Shown here in pieces: positions 26,462 through 41,400 of a DNA stretch of 64,000 nucleotides. Position numbers and translations under genes: made by a program. How positions within the stretch are numbered: the stretch's first letter is position 1; each line of letters starts with the position of its first letter. A model generated the notes under the pieces. It searched no databases. It was not told the origin of the DNA and saw nothing but the letters and a program-made list of their open reading frames with translations. The stretch is from Tubiluchus corallicola. Its lineage: Eukaryota > Priapulida > Priapulimorpha > Priapulimorphida > Tubiluchidae. The stretch spans positions 1 to 64,000 of the forward strand of contig JAQGDQ010000026.1 in NCBI GenBank assembly GCA_030141605.1, given 5' to 3'.

Positions 26462-29400
26462 TCACGACTGAGCTAGTTTATGTAGATCATACATGACTTC
26501 CAGAACGCTAGACATACTCCACGCTTGTGTTGGAGAGCTATCAGCACAGAATTTACCATCAGCATTAGTTAGTTCAGGCAAACCACCCCAGGGGGATTGC
26601 TGAATCTCCTCGTAATGCCGAGACAATGTAGACTTGATCATTGCTACAGTTTTCTGTAGGTACTGAGAGTCTGAAACTTTTGCAGCAAAGTACAACTTTG
26701 CCCGCAAGAAATATCCCAGCGGCCACAACCATTCCTGCAAATTGCATAGGAAAAACTTTGTTAAAACAAATTTACTCTTCCTAAATTAAAACTCAAATTG
26801 CAAGAATTATTAACATTATATTTCAAAGTAAATTTTTAATAATAACAGTTTTGAGAACAGTTAATTTTGCTAATGTTTACTTGTAGCAAGTGTTCATTTT
26901 AAATACAATATTACAACTGATAAAACAATGAACAGAAGGCTTAAACAATTCTCTTTCTGGGAATCAAACACAGTATCACATTTCTTTGTATCACATCAAC
27001 AGCATTTTACTATTTTTAGTGCAGTGCGCATGATTTGACAAAATATGTGTAGCTGTCTCTCATGATATTAACAAACTTTGGCCAGCAACTCGGCAATACA
27101 TGGTTCATTCTAGTTAGGGAACATTCATGGCACACCTCAACCTGCCAAATGCCGAGAGCAAGTTTAATTATCACTGCTTTCATGGTCAAACTTTACAAGA
27201 AAAGATACTGAGCTTGAAATAGCAAATACACTCTCTAAGGATAACACACACAAAAAACAATGAAAATCAGACTTACTGGACCCTGATGATAGTTATAACC
27301 ATTTGCAATGTACAAGTCTGCAGATCGATTGCTATTGTCATAATTTCCTCTGTAAGCCCAATCGCTACAAAAATGGTGAAAGAAAAAGGTTACAAAAATC
27401 ACTGAACACCAGAAGCAGACATTTCTTGACACAGCAAAAATAATTAAATTGTTTACTTTGAAAACAAGAAATGATGGTTTAAATATATCCACCAAAAATC
27501 AGTCACCTAGGATCCAAAGTTTTCATGCCAAGTGGACCTAATAAATGATGTTCTGCAATCTCAAGAGCTGTCCAGGCATTGTCCGGTGTAAACAGCTCGG
27601 GTGCTACAACCATCGCCACAGGAAAATTACATCGCAACTGATAGTTAGTCCAGAACTGTGTGGCATTGTGAGTATCCTAAAACAGCATTTGCACAACATT
27701 AGGCAAGAATTTCAATTAATGCAATCATTCAATACCTGATCAAGTAATCATCAGAATCAATATTTATATACAGTATACTCTTATATAAATGTCAATTAAA
27801 CAACAATCCATTCTTGTACGGAGTCAGTGGCGTAGCGTGGTATCTGCAGCATGTGCGGACTGCACAGGGCAGCCAGTCACAGAGGTAGGCCAATCAGTGT
27901 ATAGTACATGGTATATGAATGACTGCCATTCCATACACGAATGGAATGAAATTTTAGGCATTTGCAATAATACAGGAACAAAACGAGGAAATGAAATCAA
28001 GGACCATCACACAAACCATATTTGATAACCAAAGTAGAGGTATTACTCATATTTAACCAGAGTATTTTCAACATCCCTTACCTTGTATATTCCCCGCTTA
28101 TTTATTAATTCAGGTGCCGGCTCAAATGCTGGTTTTGGCCTTCTATTGATCCAAAAATGCTTTTCAAAATTCTTCTGTATTTTATCATCCCATTCTTTGT
28201 ACGACATCATTACTGTTTCACCTGCGTGACATAAAAGTAAGCATTGTTTTAGCAATCGGGCTTCAAAAGCATCTACAGTGAGTGTAGTTTAATAGACTCA
28301 CGATTAATAGACTCAATCGCTTAATTGACTCAAAAACGCCTGGTACGAGGACCGCCTCTATTCAAATGTACATAAAAACTGCAGTTAATTGAGTCAAATA
28401 ACTTCGCATAATTGACTCAATATTTGTGCTTCACATGCTTCAATAAGACACTTTTGCATGACAAATAAGCTTTTATGACTTTTATATCATCTTAGTTCGC
28501 TTTTGTCCTATAATATACATAGAAACAAACATGTTGTTTTGTTTGTAAGTAAGAACGTTTATCATGTGCTAATATGCTAGCCTATGGTTTGCTTTGACCT
28601 GCCCATCCACTGCAATTAACCACTTTAACTAAGAATTCCTGGAAGCTAAACATTTAATCACTTGCTTAGCCATTTGCTTTTGAAGGTCTGGTTGTCTTTG
28701 CCAGAAAGTTTAATCGGTTAGTTGCTGTTGTTATGCTAGGAATGCAGCTACAGGTACAGCACGGTATGTCACGATAGCAAGCAGGATCTTAGATGAAACT
28801 ACAGACAAAGCTGCAGGGAAGCACGGGCACCACCAACAGTTTAAGCACGCCAAGCACTACATATTTTACGAGAATTTGTGCATCACACAACAACAGATTT
28901 TCAACGCTTTTATCATTATGAGAACTTTGTGAGCCAACATCTTCGCGATAAAATGAAGCAGCTAATTTTGAAAGAATTTTTGTACTTTTTGCAAATAATT
29001 AGACTTGTGTGATTTAGAGAAGTATGCTTTTTAATTTATTGCTAGCTCACTTATATAAATTATTTTAAAATATTTTTTTTCTAATCTTTAACTGCACAAA
29101 GGAATTTTGGCATTACTTTGTTTCTAAAATTTATTAAAAAGCTTTGCAGTGCTTAGTAAGCTGGTGACTCATACTATACCAGTAATACAACACCCATCAG
29201 TTAATAGGTTCAGTCGGTTAATTGGGTCAAAGCACTTCTGTTCCAAAGTAAGTCTATTAAGCAGCGCCTACTGTATTTTCTTTTCTTTTATTTTTTTTTG
29301 GTGTTGGTATTTAAAGTTTAATGTCATATATAATATACAAAACTAAAACAAAATTATTACTATTTACAAGCACAATAAAAATGAAGAACAGCATAAGCAA

Positions 29401-32400
29401 AAAATTTGAGTCTGTAGCTTAGACATTTTCATGACTTTTTTAAGCACAAACTCTTAAATCACCACTTTATACAGACACGAAATTGCTGACACAAATTTAT
29501 GTTAATCAAATACTATCTTTCCAATGTTTATTATATGAGATTTAATCACCTATATTAAATGTCTCATAGCTGTTCTTGCCAACAAAATTGAAATATCTTC
29601 AAAGAAGTTTACAGAACTGACTGAAATCCTGAACTTATACAAAGTAAGCTTTTTAAAAAGCGACTTCAACACCCTTAAGTCAGTCTTACATCATTATTTA
29701 TTTGAACACAGATATTGTTAAAAATTTCTTAAATTTCAGAAAATTTTTTCTTAAACATAAGAAAGAGCCAACGTCTAGGAAGCAACAGGTTGAAAGCTTA
29801 TTTTAATTTCTGACATGACGATTCAATCACTTTGGTATCTCATCTTACAAGAATCCTAACGTAATTAGATAGGTTCCGGTCATGCCACAACCGTTAACAT
29901 TAGTAGTAGGTTGTGTTACTGAGTGCCAGCTTTGAGTGTCAAAGCTTGCAATTTGACCAAGGACATGTTGACAAAAACTCACCTTTGACAATTTTCTGTA
30001 CAGAACTATAAGAATACAGTCCTTTATCATGCATCTCAATTAACCAACGCAGCGCAGATTTACACAAACCAACCAATTCAACAGCTGAGCCGTCCCTGAA
30101 AAGATAAGTAACATTACGTCATTTTCCTAGCCTCACCAAATGTTATTTCTTTAAAGCTTCATGCCACTTTATTGATAGACAAGTTAACAAATATTAAACA
30201 CAATTTCAAGTTTTCCAATTAAATACATTAAAATGAACATCTCATGAGACATGTGTGGATCGCTGACCATTGTTTCATAGGTAACATTATTAGTTAAATG
30301 TGCACAATACCATAATTTATTTAATAAAGCCCATTCTAGTTTATATTTTTTATAGAAAATGGAATTTAGCCAAACCCAAACGAGGTAGGTAATTTGGTTA
30401 TAAAATTATAGTACAGTGTACCTTCAACCACTAATGTTTATCCACCCAACCATAATCAAAGATGTGCACAATTTCCATGTATGCTAAACCTTTAAATTAA
30501 ATACAGCATAAGTAAGAACCATAAATCTAAAGTTCACTTTGTCTGAAAGAAAACCATTTTAATCATAATTGTACCGTGGTGTTGCAGGTTTTCCTTTGTT
30601 GCCAGCCAAATCAGAACTTCCCATCTTATCCATCCAAGTCCCACAGTTGTATTCATTTCCACCAAAAACGAAACCCGTATCGGGATCGACTCCAATGCTG
30701 TTATTAAATCCTATAAAAGTAACGAGAAATGTCAGTTTCATGCATTGACCTAATAAGTTAATATTTAACTGCTGCCATATTCCACTCATTAACTGCCTCA
30801 TTATTATAATCAGGAACAGCAGCGAAAAACTGCAAAATTTTTTTCTACTAAAAAAGCAGATACACTATAAAACTAGCTATAGAACAAAAGCAACACAAAC
30901 CATCACTTCTCATATCACTGTCTATCTGACTGCCAGCATTCCGTTAATATAATATTAAATAAGTTAATATTTAACTGCTGCCATATTCCACTCATTAACT
31001 GCCTCATTATTATAATCAGGAACAGCAGCGAAAAACTGCAAAAATTTTTTCTACTAAAAAAGCAGATACACTATAAAACTAGCTATAGAACAAAAACAAC
31101 ACAAACCATCACTTCTCATATCACTGTCTATCTGACTGCCAGGATTCCGTTCCCTAAACGTTATGCCCTCAAAATGTCTCTGAATAGCTTCAAAAATCAC
31201 ATCTTCCAGTGGCTGATCCTAAACGACATTTCCAAGATGTTAAAATTAAGCTCCTAGAGGGAGAGGGAGAGGGAGAGGGAGAGGGAGAGGGAGAGGGAGA
31301 GGGAGAGGGGAGAGGGGGAGAGGGAGAGGGAGAGGGAGAGGGAGAGGGAGAGGGAGAGGGGAGAGGAGAGAGGAGAGAGAGAGAGAGAGAGAGAAGAGAG
31401 AGAGAGATAGATTCTTATAAGTCTTTAATTCAAAAATATGTTGTACATACAAACATAGAGATATACACACATACAAAAGCAGAAAAACATATATTTTCCT
31501 TCCACTGGAGAGGAAATGGCTTCGCAAACATGTAAAAGCAGAACTAATATGATATTAGATGTAGTGAAAATGAGAAACATTCTACATTTGCTCTTAGCTA
31601 TTTACGTCTCTTTCACCCAGACAAAAATAGGTCTTTGTTTACATTTGGCTTGATTAGCAAACGTGCAGCACCTATTGTTAATAACATGAGTGCCACCTTT
31701 TCTATTTGATGAGCTAATGGGGTATTTTACAACACACCAAATATAAAATGTATGCATTGTGTAGCGAATAGACAAGTAGCATATTCACCAGACAGGGCAA
31801 TTATTAGTGTTCTCAAATAAAACACAGTATTGCAATGGTGCTTATAATGTGTTTCAAGTTATTAATAATGTGAGTCTACTGAAATACTTAGCAGTTGATA
31901 GTTGGTTAAATGCTAGTTAAAGTAATAAAAGTAAAATTTTGTTCATATTTTCGAAAATTCCTGTTGGACAAAGATTAGCTTGAATGTACCACATCATCAT
32001 GGATAGCAAACAAAACTTCTGCTATGCAGATGTAATACAGAATTCATCAAACACGTCTAGTGCTAAACCAGTTGTGTATGTAGAACGCTTCTGTTTGGAA
32101 AATTTTATTGTGGCTTTGCTTGAAATATGCACTGAAATTTTGGGAGCCTCTGTCAATATGTTTCTTGCAATAGCCTTACTGAAATACACACCAGTAAAAC
32201 ACATCAGTAATTATATGCTCATGGCTCTACTTATTACTGATACGCTATTGGCCCTAGATGGGCTTTTAACATCTGTTTGTAATATTTTAAATGTGGATAC
32301 TGTGTATTGCATCAGTTTCATGTTTTATCACATTATTGTAGCACAAAGCTTTATAAACGTAACTGTCTTAGCAGCAGAGAGATATATGAGCGTGGTCTAT

Positions 32401-35400
32401 CCAATATGGCACAAGACAAAGTTAACATCACGAATTCTATTATACGTTTTCCTTGCAACTTCGGCTTACTCCAGTTTATTTGCTGTGCCATTTATAATGG
32501 AATTAGTAAACTGCAAACAGTGCTTATATCCATTTCGTAAACTCCATGCAGCTCTTATTTATTGGGTATCTATTGCAGTGGAAGTCATACTAGTTACTCT
32601 GGCATATTTGAGAATTTGTGTAACAGTCAGAAAACAATCTAAAAGATTCGGCCAGATCAAACAATCGAACATGGCAGTAATAAAAAGACAGCAAGAAGCA
32701 AAGACAACAAGAGCTGTTAGCAGAGTTCTAATTCTGTTTTTCTTGACTTGGTTTTTAGTATTAATTATAAACTATATACTACAAGATGAAAAGTACGTAT
32801 CTTCATGTATTAGAAGAATAGTAGGTGGAAGTTTGATAATACTTAATAGTATTTTAAACCCACTAATGTATGGAATGGGAACAGAAAACAACAAAACAGC
32901 CATTTTGAAACTTTTGTCTGCTTGCATGTTCTGGAAAAATTGAAGTCAACTTTTTTTGTATTTTACATGACATTCATATTCAGTGAACTGCACTAACTGC
33001 ACTAGTGTAAAATGTTCATCATTTTGAAGTTCTTATACTAATGACAGTACTATTATATATTAACTATAAGGTGTCCTAGAGTATCTTAGTGCCATATGAA
33101 AGTATACTCACAATTGATCAAGCTGTTAAGTTAATTCTGTTTTGCTGTATACATATATATATGCTGTATGCATATATATCACGTTTTTGTGGTATATAAC
33201 AAGTCTTGAAATCTTGAAGTCTTGAATAATATGCTTCTAAAAAGTCTTTGACGACATACTAGAAGTTTTGGGGTGCACATGGTTAGTATACACGCTGCAA
33301 CTCGTTAGCCGGTGATGGTATTAGAGGTTATGAGAAGAGGTGAAACAAGCAAATCAAACATGGTGGGTCCGGGCTAAAACCACAGTTAGATATACAAACA
33401 GGTTAGGTGGGATGGCAGGCACCCTCATGGTAGAAAAAGCAGAGGGTGCTAATACTCGGAAGTGATCTCTAGAAGTGATTTCTCTGACATCCGGTGGAAG
33501 TTTGTTCCACAAATGTATTGCTCTGGGGTAGGAGTATAAATAAATATTGACTATTGCTAATGGCTGAACAAATTTGTTGTTATCTTTGAGAGATGGGGTG
33601 ATGTAAGTTGGTAAATTTATACCTATCCTGTGATGCACTATATAATGAAAGATGTTTAGTAGCGTTTGTCAACATCTAATTTCTAGTGTTTCCCACCCGA
33701 GTTCGGAGATCATCCTAGATACTTCAGCATTTCTGGTATATTCATTTCATACAAATCGTGCTGCATTTCGCTGGACTTGCTCGATGCTCTTGATGTCAGT
33801 GCTTTGTATGGGTTCCAGGCTGCAATACCATATTCTAGTTTGGGTCTGACCAGGGCTTGATATGCTCTTTCTTTAACTTGTTGATGACATGGATGTAGTC
33901 CTGCGAATGACATTAAGTGTCCTGGTTGCACGAGTGGCAATTTCCTGGCAGTACTCACCCCAACAAAGATTTGTGCTGATGGTAATGCCTAGGTATGGGT
34001 GTGAAGGAACATGCTCTAGGATTTTGCAAGCAAACAAGCAAACACCTCTAACAAGGTGCAGCAAACTCGATTAGAAAAACACACATGAAGACATAGATCC
34101 AACTTATCAAGTCTTGCTCTTATTTGTTAGAATGAAGCTTGACGATGACATAGGAGTATGCTAATTGTACATAGTATATTAACAAAAATATGACATGTAA
34201 AACAAACAATTTAATAGAATTGCCTTGTGTTTCTTAGTAAAAAAAGACACGTTGCAGACTGAAAGACGCAATTTGTTGATGTGTGAACCACAGAAATATC
34301 TTCAGTCCTAAAACACGTTAGGGCTCACAGTCTAACTAAAACTGGACAGGATAAAGTTTTCAATATAGTGCGATTAACTGCTAAGTATGCAAGCAGACCG
34401 CTTTAACCTGTAACAGTATTTCAATCTACTATTAAGCAACATTATTATAAAAAAAAACTGAGCAAAATACAATCAATTATGTCTTAGAAATTCACTACAA
34501 TCAACTATGCCTTAGATATGTTGCGTACGAGCTTTTGTAAAATAAATAAACAAATAAAACATAAAACATAGTCATTCCAGCTGCCAAAGAAATAATACAA
34601 TGATAAAAACTTACAAAAAACCCTGGAGCTTCACCCTGTGAATCATCAGATGGGTAAAGTCTGGAAACTTTGTCTTTTAATATCTTATGTCCATCTGGAA
34701 CTATTGCGCAATAATCCTGAAAAAGAAACAGTGAAAACCTGAGCAGGAAGTGGAAACTTCAGGATCAAATGTTACGAGTTTACATAGTTATAATTTGAAT
34801 ATCGGTCATCTACATTGTCATCATTTTCATCGTCATCATCATCATCATTATTACCATTTTCTTCATCATTATCATCATCATCATCGTTATCAAAACCGAA
34901 ACGTTACTCAAAAGAGTGAATGATTTTAAAAACTTGGTAGTTACAAAAACTTTTCTAGTACATTATCAGATTCTAACATTTCAATAAGAGGAAGACTAAG
35001 TGGTGAGTCTTGACCTGAGCCCATAGAAATATGGGTGCACCATGTCTAAAATGAAGGTATGTGAAATACCTCCAACTCAGGTAATATACCTGAATAGTGA
35101 TATCCCGAAGTAATAAACTGGGAAGTTCACTTTTACACCAATTTATATACACATATTTCTATAATTTAACAAAATGTTTGTAATAATTAAAGCTGTAGTA
35201 TTTACCTTTTAGTAATGAAACTTGTTGGATAACATTTTTAACTTTTTATTGATTCACATAGACTCATTAAGAGAACTCACCTGTATACACTGTAACCACC
35301 ACCAGACAGCATCTCTACAATTATACCTAGCACGTGTACCCCCACTCAGGAGGTTCGGAATTAAGCCATGACGCAAGCAGCCGGCATAAGCAAGGATAAT

Positions 35401-38400
35401 AAACCTTTAAAAAATCATCAAGAACTTAAGCAAAAATTAATAAGTTAAAAATATCCCTCAAAGAAATGAACTCGAAAGGAACGAAATTACTCAAGTTCGT
35501 GGATAAACATACTCTTAGCTCAACACTTTACAAGCATTACAAACTATTACAGTCCGAGCATCGTGTGTTGTGCATTTGTGCTACGTCAAATGCTACCAGG
35601 AAACAGTATACTAATATTGAGTTTAATTCCTACTTTTTATTCTAAAAATGCAATCGATAGTATAAATGCAATAGCCAATATAAAAAATATATAACAATAC
35701 TGATGCTTGAATAAGTTTTATCTGAATAAATTTTCAGTCAAATTTTACTAAACAATTCACATCATTCGATCTTACAGTCGTTTGCAACTAAGTTTTATAA
35801 AGTTACTCCTTCATTTTAATGGAATTTTATATTTGACATTATTTTTAACTGTCTAACATGATTTGCTGTAATCACCTTGTTCATTGTAAGCCTGTGTTTT
35901 TATATGTGTGATCTTTACCGATATTGTTTTTAAACTTTACCAACTCATTACAACACTGTATGTGATGTATTATTAATATACTTAATCACTGTTTAGTTAA
36001 TAAATTCAATTCAGTTAAAAACTGTGCGCACAACTTTTCAGCAATTAAAAATTGCACGGCATAAACATGCTGTATAAATAAGGAAAAATTATGCTATAAA
36101 TGATGGTATTAGTAACAGCTGCTTTTTTACCAATACACTATATGGTGTTAATAACAGAACACAGTTTCACATTTTGCAAATTGAAATTAACATTTGTTAT
36201 TGTTACCTTGCTTCCTGGAACCTGCCCGTAATAAGAAGCAAACCACGCATTGCGATAAATGTATCGCGACCCCAACTTCTCCAGCAACCAATTGAAAAAT
36301 GTGGAAGCCCTACAGGATGCAGTACAATGTTGTTTAAAAACAATTTATTACTACCAAGAGAAAAAATGTGGGAAAATATAATCAAAAATACACAATTCGC
36401 TACCTAGTAAACCAATTTCCAGGAACTATTAAGTATTAAAAACATACCCGCAGCTAAAGTAATACAGGCTTGCTCCCTTTTACCAGTTTCTTCATTTAAT
36501 ACTGTAGGTGGTAACGGTGGATCTAAATTAGGTGAGAGAATAGGTAAACAAGCACTCTTTGTTTGTCCACACATCTGCACAGACCCAAGACCAAGTGCTT
36601 TAACAAATGGTGATCCTGTTTTCACAAATCTAGAAAGCATACTTACTGTCAAGCAAATTTACAATAGTAAATAAGTAAGTAAGTTTATTTCACGTCGATT
36701 TTCATTGCACACAAAGAACATTAGTCCACAACGAACTATTCAGTGTACCAAAAATTATAAGAACCACAAATTAAAACAATAAATGAAGGCTGAAGACTTA
36801 CAGCAATTTTAGAACTATGCTATGTGCCTTGTTTTAATTTGTGCTTGTCTTATCTTAACATAGACAACGTTAAAATATCTCACTCTAGTGACATATGGTA
36901 GTACTACAGCAGTACTCACTATTCTAGGAGCATTCCTATCTAAGGTGCCAATAGCTGAATCCATAGTGTAAACATAAAATATAGCATTATCTATGCTGCT
37001 GAATGCTGTACTTTTAGGGTAACACAAAGAACGATACATTATTAAGTTAACTACTAAGACGGTATGTAGCGAGCTTAATGTGTACATAGTGACATATCAC
37101 TAGCAGGCGATAGGTAGCTCTGATTGATTGTGTGCTACCAGAGTGAGAATTCAGACCAGCTCTGCTAGGTTGAGTCAGTAGCTCAAATTGTGGCCATGTA
37201 GGCTGGAGGTTCTGGGTTCGAATCTACTTAGTTTAAATTATTTCAGTTGTCCCAATTTGCACATGCCCCATTAGGATAAATGTTGTAAGCACGATGTCTT
37301 CTTCTTTTTTAAAGTAAGTTTTGTAACATACGGGAGCAAGACTGCTTAATTCCTGACTGCTTATAACATCAACAAAGGTACCAGTTATACGCGCTCACAT
37401 TTAAGAAAAGCTCAAAAGGCTGCTTTAGCTAATGTAGCTAAGACATTACAAAATTTGTTTGGTCCTAGAGGGCAATTACATTCTGTTTTCCATTTGCTGT
37501 TCCTAATAATATATTACATTTTGTCAGAGAAACATACTGCCATACTCCCACTAGTAAGCAATACTAAACATTTTTCTCAGTGTTCTGTGCTATAATTAAT
37601 ATTGAACAACCACTTCAAGTACTTACTCAGACATCTTGTTCCAAGTAATTTCTAGCAAGATCGTGTATGCACCGAAAATTATTGCGTCAAAGTAGCACGG
37701 GATGAGATACCGAGGAATTGTCTTCAGTATGTCAAACACAGCTCCAAACCATTTACCTAGCTGTAACAAGGAGATTTAGCGGTTAAAAAGGGGTAAATTA
37801 AACACAGTACTGAAATGCCTACCCATTTAAAGGATGCACTTATTGCATTTATCAACTTAATAGTGACTGCACAGTACAAAACTACACATAGAAACCGCTA
37901 TCTTTATTGCAGATTGCTTACTATTCCTATAGTCAGCTGTAAAGCTCAAAAGACCAGGCAACTTAAGTTCACTTCTGTTAAGATGTCACCTTTTTCTGTG
38001 TGAAAGTTACTCGTATTTTGATAAATATTTGTGCTGTGATAGCTGAGACATGTAAACTCACATTAGAATCACACACTATGTTAGCAAGACATTCATGAAG
38101 CATTTGTTACAAAAATAAGGCAAGGAGAAATAACTGAAAAATCATGGTGTATGCGTGTGGCTACAAAGTTACGCAGTAATGGGCCTGGTTAGTAAACGCA
38201 TGGATCACTGCTAGAAAAACTACACCTAGGCTCTTTCTGAAAGATACACATGCACATTTGAGGATGGCCATCATGCCACTAACAGTTTATTGTATTACCT
38301 CACAGGATTATTCTTGATAATAAATAAAGTTCCAGACCTGCCACAACATCAAGTAGCTCTGCTGCAAAATGCTGGATCTGGGCATACAGAGTGCCATACT

Positions 38401-41400
38401 GCACAAAAGCACAATCTCGTGAAAACTTCAAAACTTGCATAAATTCAAACAAAAACAATGATTTTAAACTGTTTCAGCCTAAATCAAGTAGGTTAGTAAC
38501 AAAAACCTTTTAATCACTTACTTCCTTAGTGCCAGAATGCACAAGCAATCTGTTACCAATGTAACTAGGCATCCAGTCACCATTTCGCAAGTTCTCACAC
38601 AACGGATGTCCAAGATCATTTTTCTCTCTAATCTTTGCCAAGATTGGTATAAACCCTTAAGTTACAAAAGTCAAACATTAAAATACAAAAAAATGAAAAT
38701 ACAACATAAAAGGCTATCACGCAGTTAATGAACAATTTTATAAGGAAAACAAAAATTCTTAACTAATTAGCCAGTACATTACATTAATAACTCTATTTAA
38801 ATACTGAAATAAATTAACATATCATCTAATATGCAAATCTTGGTGTAAGAAATAGCAAGCTATTTCATAATGTAACATACCATGTAATCCACAATAAACC
38901 AAATCGCCAAAGTCTGGTATGTTATACACTCCAAAACCCTTGCCATCATCTTTTTCCTCATTATTGCAGCGATACAACACAGTGTTCATATCAGCCAATG
39001 ACATTCTTTGGCAAATGGAACGGAAGTCAGTAGCCTTCGTTTTATTAATGTGACTCCCACTGTAAGATCTCATCCTGTAACCAAACTGCGCCAGGCAAGT
39101 TCGGAGTTTTAAAATGGCTGCCTTAGTTGAAGAGTTTAGTGATACTCTGAAAGTAAAATATGCTGCTACTACAATATACCTTAATCAATAGTGCAGTTAC
39201 AACCTTACAAAGTCAAAGCCACTTACTTTATTTAATTTTTTTTGGTGCAAACCATTAACATGAAAATTGATTGACTACTGCCTCTTTGACTATATAACTG
39301 TACATCTTCATTATGCTTACTCATTCCTTAATTACTACAAGTTGCAACTATGTTACTATAGTATTTTTCACTATTAGAAGGTGACTTTATTAACAACTGT
39401 AAGTTGTACTACTTTATTCCCACAAAGGATGCATGATGCAGTGATAATCTATGCCAATAATTTATAATAAATGAGTTGTGACTGAACTTATGTCATTTGA
39501 CTTTGACACTGCTTATACAGTTGTATGAAAACATGAAACTGTTAACTCACTTATTAATAAACAGATAACATGTTCACATTTATATGCTAAGTAATAAGTA
39601 AATACTAACATTATAATGAGAAATACATGCAGATAAATATAAATAGCGAATTTCTTTGGAAATGTCTACCACTTTCAAAGTTACTGCATCTATAAAATTT
39701 AGAAAAAAAGACTTCCGAGTTTAGAATACATCTTGTTTAGCGCAACAAACACTTTCTCAGAGCTGTTATTATAATATAAACAGTAATTGATCTTCTTTGT
39801 AAAAATAACTTGTCTCAAATAACATGCCTCAAAAATAAGATGCAAGATAAGTTTTCACAGCTGAAAATACTTCACAAGAGCTACCAAGCAGCTACAGAGA
39901 AAATAGTTCTTACTTAAATGCAATAACACTGCCAGGTGTAAAAGTGCAGAAGTCTACGACTTGAAGATCACGTTCAGCCTCACCACTTAATTCTGCCATG
40001 TCGCTTTCAAACAACCGAACATGCTCACGGATCTCACAAGCGTAATCAGATAAACCAGAGATGAAAGTGTTATCCTCTTTAACAGGGCTGGCAGGCTTTG
40101 GAACCAGTCGGGCCTCAAATATGATCTCATCAACTACGCCTAGATAAACAACAAATGACTAATAACATGACATTATCAAAATCATGGGAGTAGTTCAGTG
40201 AAATGTGACCTTTAATAATAATTTAGTTCAGGACATAGTAAATAAATAACACCTTAACACTTATTTCCAAGGTGGTCCCATTTTTATTACCCGCATGTTA
40301 CTTTGATAAACCGTCGTGCTTGGTTAAAGAACCAGCAGTACCATTTTATGTGTTTTTGGTATGACTCGGTCAGGAGTTGAACCAGTGATTCCCCTGCTGA
40401 GCTGCAGCCACATGGTACAAAACTTTTATTTCAACATGAATGCAATAATTATAACAAAAGCTTGAAGCCAAAGTACTGTGGCTAAAACAGCTATTAAACA
40501 ACCAAAGCATGAAAAACAAGCAGTTACAGGTACTCTTACCCGGAATACACAAAGGAGGAATGAAACCAGTCTCTCTGATGTTCAACGGTGGTTCAAATGC
40601 CGTATAAGCAACCAATATAACAGACTGGTGTGTATGTGGACAATGTCTTGTTACTGCCACTATGTTTTTATCCACTTGATCAACATAAACCTAAACAATG
40701 ATAGTTAGCTGCAACGGATTATTACACTTTTGCAATTATCTCCTATTTGATTGCACTTTATTTTCCCACAAGATTGTGCATTGCCAACAATAATTAACGG
40801 TATAAAACAAATAAAACAAAGGTGTGAATTATAAAAGTGCAGCTACTTAACAAAACTGAGTAACCCAAAAGTGACTAAGGCACCTCTGAATGTTCAATGT
40901 CTCATTTTGGTGGAATAGAATTGGTAATATGCAAGATTCCAGTCTTGCCACGTAGGATTCTACCTCTGCTGAGTATCGAACTGTACAAAAAACCATGAAT
41001 GCTCAAATAAATAATCATGTCATTAATGTAATGGCAATAAATAATTTAAATTTCCTTTTCATCTATAAGTTATCTTATGCACTCTACGGCAGGCTTACCA
41101 TCTTTCCTATGGCCTCAATACATAATCAATTGGGGCTGTGAAAACTAAAGATAAAAGGATAACAAATTTTTGATGTTTGTTTTTCTGACTGCTGAATTAA
41201 CAATTTGACTCTGAAAATGTTACAATAAGTTGTCATAAGCATTTGCAATTTAAGGCAAATTACTGAATACCTTCAGAAACAGTAAAGTGTGGCTTAAACA
41301 ACAAAACATTCATTTTACCTGTGAATACCCCGACTCTCCCAACTGCTGGTGTAAAGCATTTAGAGCTTTCTTGGCAGCAATGATACCAGATTTAAGTGTG

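Noticed and set aside
31209-31535. Open frames of 93-108 codons on both strands across the GA-rich tract
   Set aside because: They are translations of the (GGGAGA)n/(GA)n repeat (Glu-Gly or Leu-Pro runs), overlap an AGL acceptor and have no unique sequence.
36660-37090. Possible LINE 3' end with a (TTAC)n-like tail and a 90-codon frame
   Set aside because: The tail at 36670-36685 is short and the frame shows no reverse-transcriptase motif, so the evidence is too thin.
37150-37235. Functional tRNA gene
   Set aside because: The B box is good but no acceptor or anticodon stem forms around it, so a tRNA-derived SINE is more likely.
38338-38398. Possible extra AGL exon reading [20 protein letters not shown]
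   Set aside because: It has a good acceptor, but the donor (GTCTGG) is weak and its 61 nt fit only if the next exon uses a poor acceptor four bases further in. Direct joining of 38522 to 37760 gives SGTKELGKWFG, which matches the family pattern without it.
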